Source: Rhodobiaceae bacterium UBA7804
GTDB taxonomy: Bacteria; Pseudomonadota; Alphaproteobacteria; Parvibaculales; Parvibaculaceae
DNA: 64,000 nt
Assembly (NCBI GenBank): GCA_002480495.1
Contig: DLCG01000004.1
Span: 225,328-289,327 of the forward strand
Direction of reading: 5' to 3'
Shown here: positions 35,150 through 42,440 of the stretch, one piece after another
Position numbering within the stretch: the first letter of the stretch is position 1
How the letters are laid out: each line of letters opens with the position of its first letter
The notes under the pieces: model-generated
Told to the model about the DNA's origin: nothing
Database searches by the model: none
What the model saw: only the letters and a program-made list of their open reading frames with translations
Made by a program: the position numbers and the translations under genes

Positions 35150-35581
35150 TCAATCCTTCGCCTTGTGGCGAGGCATGAGTTTGAAGACGCCACTTGCTTT
35201 CATGACAGCACGGCTGCCGACATGTAGCTCGGCCTCGCAAAAGGCGACCGACCTCGTTGCTCTCGTCACACGGGCTGTCCCTTCCAGCCAATCGCCCGGC
35301 CGGGCGGAAGCCAGAAAATCCGAGTTCATGCGGATCGTCAGTGCGGCTGTCTGCGTTTCGCGCCACACGGCGGTTCCGAGAAGGCCATCGGCAAAAGCCA
35401 TCAGCATGCCGCCATGCGTGATGCCGTGCGAATTGCAGTGACGCTTCTTCACGCGTACGCCATGCGCAAATCCATCAGGCGTGACCTTGTGGTAGAAAGG
35501 GCCGTTATGGCTCGTATATGGCCCTCTGGTCGTCGAAAGGACGAATCCTTCCGGCGGATTGTCGTCATCTTCTTCGTTCAT
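35150..35581 (-). CDS. PaaI/4HBT-type hotdog-fold thioesterase
   Basis: 143-residue acyl-CoA thioesterase-like protein. The hotdog motif NSHGITHGGMLMAFADGLLG (about residues 50-69) contains the HGG turn and the Asp at the catalytic position of PaaI-type enzymes. LTIRMNSDFLASARPGDWLEG and VTRATRSVAFCEAEL follow. It hydrolyses an acyl-CoA of unknown chain type. It is monocistronic between tRNA-Pro and the cold-shock gene. Confidence 0.87.
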   Translation of the reverse strand: MNEEDDDNPPEGFVLSTTRGPYTSHNGPFYHKVTPDGFAHGVRVKKRHCNSHGITHGGMLMAFADGLLGTAVWRETQTAALTIRMNSDFLASARPGDWLEGTARVTRATRSVAFCEAELHVGSRAVMKASGVFKLMPRHKAKD

Positions 35582-35669
35582 CGCGCCAGGTTCGGTGAAA
35601 AATGGATATGCACCACCGGACGGCGGCTCTCCGTCCTATAGCACGCGGCTTTGACTGGATGAACCGGGC

Positions 35670-36224
35670 TTAGTTGCCCAACGCGGCGTCCTGCTGCATC
35701 TCGGCCACCATGAGTCCCTTGGGCCCCTCGCCGAAACGCACCCTGACTTCCTGTCCCGGGGTAAGATCGCGAATGCCGAATCGCCGAAGCGTTTCCATGT
35801 GCACGAATATGTCCGGCGTGCCCTCGCCGCGTGTCACAAAGCCATAGCCCCTGGCCCGGTTGAACCACTTCACCGTCACCGTTTCGAAATCGCCGATTGG
35901 CACGACCTGACCGGCGGCCGAACGGTTTGCCGCCCGCGCGCCTGCGGCCGCAGGCTTCACCGCGGTCGTGTCGTCCACATCCAGAACCTTGATTGCCTGA
36001 TTTCCCTTGGGCCGGCGAACGGCCTCGCAAGTGACGGTCGCGCCTTCCTCAAGCCCTTCTCGCCCTGCCTGTTTCAGGCAGGATAGATGCACGAGAACAT
36101 CGTCTCGCCCATCGTCGGGAATGATGAAGCCATAGCCTTTGACCGCATCGAACCATTTGACGACGCCCGTGACTTCGAAAGACACGTCCACGGAATCCGC
36201 CGCACTTTCCAAACGCTCTTCCAT
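35670..36224 (-). CDS. Tandem cold-shock-domain protein
   Basis: 184 residues from the ATG at 36224 (MEERLESAADSVDVSFEV), with two cold-shock domains joined by an Ala-rich linker. Domain 1 (about residues 17-80) has GVVKWFDAVKGYGFI and VLVHLS. Domain 2 (about residues 115-180) has VTVKWFNRARGYGFV and IFVHME. Each has the RNP1- and RNP2-type aromatic residues that bind single-stranded nucleic acid. Two-domain CspA-like proteins of this size are common in alphaproteobacteria (CspD-like in Caulobacter). Another in-frame start lies 10 codons upstream. Confidence 0.92.
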   Translation of the reverse strand: MEERLESAADSVDVSFEVTGVVKWFDAVKGYGFIIPDDGRDDVLVHLSCLKQAGREGLEEGATVTCEAVRRPKGNQAIKVLDVDDTTAVKPAAAGARAANRSAAGQVVPIGDFETVTVKWFNRARGYGFVTRGEGTPDIFVHMETLRRFGIRDLTPGQEVRVRFGEGPKGLMVAEMQQDAALGN

Positions 36225-36578
36225 CCCCACCACGATCAACATCCGGACAGTCAATAAAGGTCAGGCCTCAGTATTGGCCGAACCGGAATTTCTTGATGGC
36301 CCGTGGTTCCTCCCCCAAGGCCCCCTCTTTATTATGTCAACTATAACAGCGTTGCCTGAGCATTGAAAGCTGTCAGGAAAGTCTGATTTTTCGCCCGGAA
36401 TTTCCGGTCTTTCTTGCCCTGCCCGCAACCGCATTGCATATTGAGGCACATCCTCAGGGGTTCCGGCGCATCGGCCGACTGTTGTTTTTGTCGGTCGCGC
36501 TTCGTGCGGCCCCGGCATAATGACCGGGCAACCGGCGCCCCGCCCTGGCCAATCGCGCCACATGTCCGCAGGGAGAAA
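36225..36578. other. 354-bp non-coding divergent region, cold-shock gene / Mrp-like operon
   Basis: No credible gene here; it must contain the promoter of the cold-shock gene (minus) and that of the long plus-strand operon. A perfect 6-bp inverted repeat with a 1-nt centre, CCGGAA-T-TTCCGG, lies at 36395-36407, and a weaker one (TGAGG-n5-CCTCA) at 36442-36456. A TTGACA hexamer is readable on the minus strand near 36338-36343, but I see no good -10 at the right spacing. AT-richer than the surrounding genes. Confidence 0.45.
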
Positions 36579-37052
36579 ATGACAAAGGCCGTCGGGTTAC
36601 TGGTTGCGTTGTTTGCGCTCTGGCTGGCTCTGTCCGGCTATTTCAAGCCGTTCCTGCTCTCGCTCGGCGTTCTCTCCTGCCTCTTCACGGTCTATCTGGC
36701 CTCGCGCATGAAGCTGCTCGATGACGAAGCGGTTCCGCTGCAGTTGCGCCTCTCTCTGCCGCTCTACTGGAGTTGGCTTGGAGGCGAAATCTTCAAATCC
36801 GCAGTTGCCGTTTCCAAGGTCATCCTGTCGCGCGACATGCAGCTCAACCAGCAGCTGATCGCTGTGCCAAGCCCTCTGAAGACCGACATGGGGCACGTGA
36901 TTTTCGCAAATTCGATAACCCTGACACCCGGCACGGTCACGGTCGAGGCGGTTCCCGGCAAGTTTCTGGTTCACGCCCTCACGGAAGAAGCTTCCGCCGC
37001 CGAAGGCTTCCAGGAAATAGCCCGGCGCGTGGCGGCGGTGGAGACACGCTGA
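36579..37052 (+). CDS. mrpE: MrpE/MnhE/MbhA-like antiporter subunit E
   Basis: 157 residues with two N-terminal membrane helices (LLVALFALWLALSGYFKPFLLSLGVLSCLFTVYL) and a cytoplasmic domain containing NSITLTPGTVTVEAVPGKFLVHALTEEA, the MNHE signature. The start has a GCAGGGAGAAA ribosome site. It is the first gene of the Mrp-type module and precedes MrpF by 1 bp. Subunit E supports assembly of the Na+(or K+)/H+ antiporter complex in known Mrp systems. Confidence 0.9.
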   Translation: MTKAVGLLVALFALWLALSGYFKPFLLSLGVLSCLFTVYLASRMKLLDDEAVPLQLRLSLPLYWSWLGGEIFKSAVAVSKVILSRDMQLNQQLIAVPSPLKTDMGHVIFANSITLTPGTVTVEAVPGKFLVHALTEEASAAEGFQEIARRVAAVETR

Positions 37053-37053
37053 G

Positions 37054-37341
37054 ATGGTCATGTTCCTTGCGATAACGGCGGCACTTTTCGTCGCCGTACT
37101 CCTGGTGCTCGTTCGTCTTTTCGTCGGGCCGACACTTTATGATCGCGTATTGGCGGTGAACACGTTCGGTACCTTGACCGTACTCATCCTGAGTTCTCTC
37201 GGCTTTGTGACGGAAAGGCCCGACTTCCTCGATATCGCCATGCTCTATGCGCTGATCAATTTCGTCAGCACCATCGCGATCCTCAAGTTCTTCCGCTACC
37301 GCACCTTCGGACGAACGACGGCTTCGCAGGAGGAGGCATGA
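37054..37341 (+). CDS. mrpF: MrpF/MnhF/MbhB-like antiporter subunit F
   Basis: 95 residues with three membrane helices. VRLFVGPTLYDRVLAVNTFGT is the diagnostic motif of subunit F (GPxxxDRxxAxN), followed by PDFLDIAMLYALINFVSTIAILKFF. It overlaps subunit G by 4 bp in an ATGA junction. Confidence 0.92.
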   Translation: MVMFLAITAALFVAVLLVLVRLFVGPTLYDRVLAVNTFGTLTVLILSSLGFVTERPDFLDIAMLYALINFVSTIAILKFFRYRTFGRTTASQEEA

Positions 37342-37715
37342 TGGATCAGGCCCTCCTCGATCTTGCACTCGATATCGCCAGCGCGATCACTTTCACGGTC
37401 GGCGGCGCCTTCGTCCTCATCGGAGCTTTCGGCCTCGTTCGCCTTCCCGACGTGTGGTCGCGCATTCATGCCGCAGGCGTCATCGACACGGTCGGGGCAG
37501 AGCTGATTTTGCTCGGCATGATGTTCCAGACCGGTCTCACGCAAACGACGCTGAAACTTGCGTTGATCGGCCTCTTCTTGTTTGTCACCGGTCCGACCGC
37601 GACGCATGCGGTGGCAAACGCTTCCTTTGTGGCCGGTCTACGGCCCGTTCGCCTGCGGCGTAACGAAACCGCCGATGTTCTCGGAGAGCAACCGCGGAAG
37701 GAGATGCAGCCGTGA
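37338..37715 (+). CDS. mrpG: MrpG/MnhG/MbhC-like antiporter subunit G
   Basis: 125 residues with three membrane helices. GAFVLIGAFGLVRLPDVWSRIHAAG is the subunit G signature (GxxRLPDxxxRxHAAx), followed by DTVGAELILLGMMF and TGPTATHAVANASF. The start overlaps the mrpF stop, and the next gene starts at a GTG overlapping the mrpG stop. Confidence 0.92.
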   Translation: MMDQALLDLALDIASAITFTVGGAFVLIGAFGLVRLPDVWSRIHAAGVIDTVGAELILLGMMFQTGLTQTTLKLALIGLFLFVTGPTATHAVANASFVAGLRPVRLRRNETADVLGEQPRKEMQP

Positions 37716-38290
37716 CGGCGAATGTCATTGGAATAGCCATCATCGACATATTGCTGTTCACCTTTCTCGTGATCACGGCAATTGCCATTGTGCGCGTTCG
37801 CAATCTCTTCGCCGTCGCGATGCTTGCGGGTGTCTTCAGCCTGCTTTCGGCTGGCCTCTTCGTCACTCTCGACGCCATGGATGTCGCCTTCACCGAGGCT
37901 GCGGTCGGCGCCGGCATTTCGACCGTATTGATGCTCGGAACGCTGGCCCTCACGGTCAGAGAGGAAAAACCTCCGTCGCATTCGGTGTTTCTTCCTCTCC
38001 TCGTCTGCCTGGTCACTGGCGCCGCCCTGATATACGGCACCCTCGACATGCCGCCCTTCGGCGCCGCCGACAACCCGATCCAGACTCATGTCGCTCCCGA
38101 GTATTTGCAGCGAACGCCGGAGGAAATCGGCATTCCCAATGTCGTCGCCGCCGTTCTCGCCAGCTATCGCGGCTTCGATACGATGGGGGAGGTTTTCGTC
38201 GTCTTTGCCGCCCTGGTCGGCGTACTGCTGCTTCTGGGCGCATCTCATCCCAAACGGGATGACGATGTAGCGGACAGGGAAAAGGAGTAA
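37712..38290 (+). CDS. MbhD/MbhE-like subunit (DUF4040; MrpA C-terminal equivalent)
   Basis: 192 residues, GTG start overlapping the mrpG stop (GTGA). The N-terminal half is a DUF4040/MbhD domain (LFAVAMLAGVFSLLSAGLFVTLDAMDVAFTEAAVGAGI). The C-terminal half resembles MbhE and the last part of MrpA, with IGIPNVVAAVLASYRGFDTMGEVFVVFAAL. In canonical Mrp these parts are fused to the C-terminus of the large MrpA; here they form a free protein with about six membrane helices, as in Mbh-type hydrogenase membrane arms. Confidence 0.87.
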   Translation: MTANVIGIAIIDILLFTFLVITAIAIVRVRNLFAVAMLAGVFSLLSAGLFVTLDAMDVAFTEAAVGAGISTVLMLGTLALTVREEKPPSHSVFLPLLVCLVTGAALIYGTLDMPPFGAADNPIQTHVAPEYLQRTPEEIGIPNVVAAVLASYRGFDTMGEVFVVFAALVGVLLLLGASHPKRDDDVADREKE

Positions 38291-38294
38291 CCGC

Positions 38295-38732
38295 ATGGAA
38301 CACCACTCCATTCTCCGCGTCGTATCGAAGCTCCTCATTCCTCCGATGCTGGTTTTCGCGCTCTACGTTCAGTTCCACGGCGAATACAGCCCCGGCGGCG
38401 GGTTTCAGGCGGGCGTGGTCTTCGCTGCCGCGTTCATCCTCTACTCGCTCGTTCACGGCATAGATGCGCTCATCAAGATCGTGCCGCCTCGCGCCTTGCA
38501 TGTCTTTTCGGCCGTCGGCGCACTGATCTTTGCCGGAACGGGCGTCGTGACCATGTTGCTCGGCGAACCGTTCCTTGGGTATTACGCGCTCGCTGAAAAT
38601 CCGGTACATGCGCAGGAGTGGGGCATCGTCATCGTGGAGTTCGGCGTCGGCATGACGGTCGCTTCCGTCATGCTTTCCCTCTTTATCGCCTTCGCGAGCC
38701 ACAATCCGCGACTCGACGACAAGGATTGGTAA
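38295..38732 (+). CDS. mrpB: MrpB/MnhB/MbhF-like antiporter subunit B
   Basis: 145 residues with four membrane helices. The motif LIPPMLVFALYVQFHGEYSPGGGFQAGVVFAA is the MnhB signature (HGxxxPGGGFQAG). AAGGAG precedes the ATG. The stop codon overlaps the start of subunit C in a TAATG junction. Confidence 0.93.
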   Translation: MEHHSILRVVSKLLIPPMLVFALYVQFHGEYSPGGGFQAGVVFAAAFILYSLVHGIDALIKIVPPRALHVFSAVGALIFAGTGVVTMLLGEPFLGYYALAENPVHAQEWGIVIVEFGVGMTVASVMLSLFIAFASHNPRLDDKDW

Positions 38733-39151
38733 TGTCCGAGCAGGGTTTCGATTTCCAATTTGTGGTGAGCCACTACAACTACTGGATGTTCGTCATCCTG
38801 ATGATGACGGGCCTCTACATCACCGTGAGCCGGGGAAACCTCATCAAGAAGGTCGTCGGCCTGAACATATTTCAGACCGCTGTTTTCATGCTCTACATCT
38901 CGATGGGCAAGATCACGGGCGGCACGGCGCCTGTCCTCATCGACGAGCCGGACATACTTTATTCCAACCCGCTTCCCCACGTTCTCATCCTGACGGCCAT
39001 CGTCGTCGGGATCGCGACGACGGCTCTGGCCCTCGCCCTCGCCGTCCGGATCCGCGAAACCTATGGAACGGTCGAAGAAGATGAAATCGCCGAGATAGAA
39101 CAGAAAATGGAGGTGGACGTCAGCGTCACGCGAGGAGCTTCCGGTCGATGA
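38732..39151 (+). CDS. mrpC: MrpC/MnhC/MbhG-like antiporter subunit C (NuoK-like)
   Basis: 139 residues with three membrane helices, homologous to NuoK of complex I. LYITVSRGNLIKKVVGLNIFQTAVFML matches the NuoK/MrpC helix pair, and DPI/EPD-type IDEPDILYSNPLPHVLILTAIVVGIATTALALAL closes the core. The start overlaps the mrpB stop and the end overlaps the next gene by 4 bp. Confidence 0.92.
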   Translation: MSEQGFDFQFVVSHYNYWMFVILMMTGLYITVSRGNLIKKVVGLNIFQTAVFMLYISMGKITGGTAPVLIDEPDILYSNPLPHVLILTAIVVGIATTALALALAVRIRETYGTVEEDEIAEIEQKMEVDVSVTRGASGR

Positions 39152-40656
39152 TGGCGCTGATTGTATCGAACCTGCCTGCGCTTCAGGTCGCGCTGCCGAT
39201 CATTGCCGCGCCGTTCTGCCTTATCCTCGGACGTGGAGCGTGGGCATGGGCCTTGGCCACCATCGTCTCCTTCGTGACATTCGCCATTTCCCTCGCGCTG
39301 TTCGCGTCGGTCTATGACGGTTCCATCATCTCCTATCATATGGGCGGCTGGGCGCCGCCGATCGGAATCGAATACCGCGTCGACATCGTCAATGCCTTCG
39401 TTCTGCTGATCGTTTCCGGCGTCGCCGCCCTCGTGCTGCCCTACGCCTACAGAAGCGTTGCCGACGAAATCCCCGCGGACCGTCAGCCCATTTTCTACAC
39501 GGCCTTTCTGCTCTGCGTGGCGGGTCTTCTGGGGGTAACGATCACAGGCGACGCCTTCAACGTATTCGTCTTCCTGGAAATATCGTCGCTTTCCACATAT
39601 GCACTGGTCGCATCGGGCGCATGGCGCAACAAACGCGCGCTCACCGCTTCCTACAATTACCTGATCATGGGAACGGTCGGCGCGACCTTCTTCGTGATCG
39701 GTATCGGCATGCTCTACATGATCACGGGCACGCTCAACATGGCCGACCTCGCCGTGAGGATCGCCGATCACGGAGACAGCAGCACGCTGCATATGGGCTT
39801 CGTCTTCATTCTCATCGGCATCGGCCTGAAGCTCGCCATGTTTCCGCTCCATCTATGGCTTCCGAATGCCTACAGCTTCGCCCCTTCGGCGGTGACGGCA
39901 TTTCTGGCGGCGACGGCAACCAAGGTCGCCGTCTACGTGATGTTGCGCTTCATGTTCACGGTACTCGGATTTGATTTCGAGTTTCAGGCGGATACGCTGA
40001 AACTCGTCGTGTTTCCTCTCGCCGTGGCCGCGATGTTTGCCGCTTCGCTCGTCGCCATCTTCCAGGACGACCTGAAGCGCATGCTCGCCTATTCGAGTAT
40101 TGCCCAGATTGGCTACATCCTCCTCGGACTTGCATTCCTGACGCATACGGGTCTGCTCGCGAGCATTGTGCATCTCTTCAATCACGCCGTGACCAAAGGC
40201 GCGCTCTTCATGGTTGCCGGTTGCTTCGTCCTGTCCACGGGAACGAGCTCGATCTCCAGCCTGCGCGGCGTCGGCCGCGACATGCCCTGGACGGCGGCGG
40301 CTTTCGTTGCCGGCGGTTTCAGCCTGATAGGCCTGCCGCTCACCGTCGGTTTCATCAGCAAATGGTATCTGGTACAGGCCGCGCTGGAACTTGGCTGGTG
40401 GCCGGTTGCGCTTCTCATCATGGCCTCGTCGCTTCTCGCCATCATCTATGTCTGGCGGGTTGTCGAGGCGGTTTATCTGCAGCCGGCACCCGAGGGGATA
40501 ACTCGCAAGGAAGCGCCGCTGTCGATGCTTGTTCCGGCCTGGATTCTTGTCGGTCTTTCCATCTGGTTCGGCGTTAGCGCCTCTCTCACAACGACTGCCG
40601 CGAGCCGGGCCGCCGATGCGCTGATCGGCCAGTCGCAAATTCTCTGGCAGGAGTAA
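39148..40656 (+). CDS. mrpD: MrpD/MbhH-like antiporter subunit D, copy 1
   Basis: 502 residues, about 14 membrane helices, homologous to NuoL/M/N. The ion-path residues are present: the TM5 glutamate in FVFLEISSLSTYAL, the TM7 lysine in GIGLKLAMFPLHLWLP, a TM8 lysine in ATATKVAVYVML and the TM12 lysine in NHAVTKGALFMVAG. GAGGAG lies about 10 nt before the ATG pair. It is the first of three D-type subunits in the operon and the best match to classic MrpD. Confidence 0.93.
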   Translation: MMALIVSNLPALQVALPIIAAPFCLILGRGAWAWALATIVSFVTFAISLALFASVYDGSIISYHMGGWAPPIGIEYRVDIVNAFVLLIVSGVAALVLPYAYRSVADEIPADRQPIFYTAFLLCVAGLLGVTITGDAFNVFVFLEISSLSTYALVASGAWRNKRALTASYNYLIMGTVGATFFVIGIGMLYMITGTLNMADLAVRIADHGDSSTLHMGFVFILIGIGLKLAMFPLHLWLPNAYSFAPSAVTAFLAATATKVAVYVMLRFMFTVLGFDFEFQADTLKLVVFPLAVAAMFAASLVAIFQDDLKRMLAYSSIAQIGYILLGLAFLTHTGLLASIVHLFNHAVTKGALFMVAGCFVLSTGTSSISSLRGVGRDMPWTAAAFVAGGFSLIGLPLTVGFISKWYLVQAALELGWWPVALLIMASSLLAIIYVWRVVEAVYLQPAPEGITRKEAPLSMLVPAWILVGLSIWFGVSASLTTTAASRAADALIGQSQILWQE

Positions 40657-40662
40657 GGCGCA

Positions 40663-42168
40663 ATGACCGACGCGAACGCCCTCCTCCTGGCCCTTGCAAT
40701 TCCGACTGTGACGATGTTCCTCATCGCAGCCTCCGGCAGCCGTCCGAACATTCGCGACGGCATCAGCGTTGCGGCTTCGGTCGCCACCTTCGCGGTCGTC
40801 CTGCGCCTGCTCGAGTCCGTCATGGACGGCGCCCGGCCTTCCGTAACGCTCATCGAGGTCATGCCGGGCCTGGTGATCAACTTCGCGATAGAGCCCCTGG
40901 GCATGCTCTTCGCGACAGTCGCTTCCGGTCTGTGGATCGTTACGGCCATCTATTCGATAGGCTACATGCGAGGAGCGCATGAAAAGAAGCAGACGCGCTT
41001 CTATATCTGCTTCGCCCTCGCCATTGCCTCCGCCCTTGCGATTGCCTTCTCAGGCAACCTCTTCACGCTCTTCATCTTCTATGAAGTGCTGACCATTTCG
41101 ACCTATCCGCTCGTCGCTCACAAGGAGACGCCGGAAGCACGTTCCGGCGCGCGCGTCTATCTCGGCATCTTGATGACGACCTCGATCCTCTTCCTGCTGG
41201 TCGCGGTGATCTGGACCTGGAACATTGCGGGCACGATGGAGTTCCGCGCCGGCGGCATTCTCGAAGGCAAGATCGATCCGGCTTACGCGCCCTTCCTTCT
41301 TGCTTTCTTCGCCTTCGGCATCGGCAAGGCTGCCCTGATGCCTTTCCATCGCTGGCTTCCCGCGGCAATGGTCGCCCCGACGCCCGTCAGCGCTCTCCTT
41401 CATGCTGTGGCCGTGGTGAAGGCGGGCGTCTTCACCATGCTGAAGGTCGGAACCTACATCTTCGGCGTTGGCTTCCTGAGCAAGACGGGGGCATCCGATT
41501 GGCTGATGTGGATCGCCGCCGCGTCCATCCTCATTGCGTCGATCGTTGCGCTCACCAAGGACGACCTGAAGGCGCGGCTCGCCTATTCGACGGTCAGCCA
41601 GCTCTCCTACATCACGCTCGGCATGGCTCTCGCCAATCAGATGGGCGTCATCGGCGGCTCGATGCATATCGTGACGCACGCTGTGGGCAAGATCACTCTT
41701 TTCATGTGCGCGGGCGCAATCTATGTCGCCGCCCACAAGACGAAGGTAAGCGAGCTGGACGGGCTCGGCCGCAAGATGCCCGTGACCTTCATATGTTTCA
41801 CCATCGCCGCGCTCAGCATCATCGGGCTCCCTCCTTTCGCCGGCGCATGGAGCAAGTGGTATCTGTTGCTCGCTGCCGCCGACGAAGGTCAAATGGCGTT
41901 GATCGCGGTTCTGATGTTGAGCTCACTTCTCAATGTCGCCTATCTGCTCTCGATTTCGGGACGTGCTTTCTTCGCACCGGCAAGAGACAGGATGGCCCAT
42001 TCGCTGGACGCCGCCGCGGCACCGTCGAAAGGCATCGAGGAGGCGCCACTCTTCTGCCTGATCCCGATCTGTCTCACAGCCCTTGGCTGTGTCGTGGTGT
42101 TCTTCGCCGTTGGCGGCCTTTATGAATATCTGCTCAGTATTCCGATCCTGCCGGAGGCCGCGCCATGA
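40663..42168 (+). CDS. MrpD/NuoM-like proton antiporter subunit, copy 2
   Basis: 501 residues, about 14 membrane helices. Key residues are the TM5 glutamate in IFYEVLTISTYPLVAHKETPEARSG, the TM7 lysine in GIGKAALMPFHRWLPAAMVAPTPVSALLH, a TM8 lysine in AVVKAGVFTML and a TM12 lysine in THAVGKITLFMCAG. The extra HAVAVVKAG signature makes it more like NuoM or the N-terminal part of MrpA than copy 1 is. AGGAG sits before the start, 6 bp after copy 1. Confidence 0.9.
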   Translation: MTDANALLLALAIPTVTMFLIAASGSRPNIRDGISVAASVATFAVVLRLLESVMDGARPSVTLIEVMPGLVINFAIEPLGMLFATVASGLWIVTAIYSIGYMRGAHEKKQTRFYICFALAIASALAIAFSGNLFTLFIFYEVLTISTYPLVAHKETPEARSGARVYLGILMTTSILFLLVAVIWTWNIAGTMEFRAGGILEGKIDPAYAPFLLAFFAFGIGKAALMPFHRWLPAAMVAPTPVSALLHAVAVVKAGVFTMLKVGTYIFGVGFLSKTGASDWLMWIAAASILIASIVALTKDDLKARLAYSTVSQLSYITLGMALANQMGVIGGSMHIVTHAVGKITLFMCAGAIYVAAHKTKVSELDGLGRKMPVTFICFTIAALSIIGLPPFAGAWSKWYLLLAAADEGQMALIAVLMLSSLLNVAYLLSISGRAFFAPARDRMAHSLDAAAAPSKGIEEAPLFCLIPICLTALGCVVVFFAVGGLYEYLLSIPILPEAAP

Positions 42169-42440
42169 GTAACTCGACACGCCTTGTCCTGGCGCTCGCG
42201 GTTCTCTGCGCCGGGCTTGCCGCGGCGGACTTTTTCCATCACAGGCACAGTTACTTTCCGCTCGAGGCGCGTACCGGGTTCTACGCGGTGTTCGGACTGT
42301 TCATGGGCGCGCTCCTGTTGATCGCCGCGAAGGCCGCCGGTGCTCTTCTGAGGCGCGGCGAAAACTATTACGCGCCGCACTCGGTTGAAGCGGAAGCCCA
42401 TCCCGAGGCGGATCTCGGCCGGGAGAACGCCGATGCCTGA
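42165..42440 (+). CDS. Small two-helix membrane protein within the Mrp-like operon
   Basis: 91 residues. Two hydrophobic helices, LVLALAVLCAGLAAADF and FYAVFGLFMGALLLIAAKAAGALL, flank a short loop with FHHRHSYFPLEAR. The acidic, soluble tail carries YYAPHSVEAEAHPEADLG. It overlaps the second D-type subunit by 4 bp (ATGA) and the third by 8 bp, so it is translated with them. I do not recognise a named family; the position suggests an accessory subunit or assembly factor of the membrane complex. Confidence 0.8.
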   Translation: MSNSTRLVLALAVLCAGLAAADFFHHRHSYFPLEARTGFYAVFGLFMGALLLIAAKAAGALLRRGENYYAPHSVEAEAHPEADLGRENADA

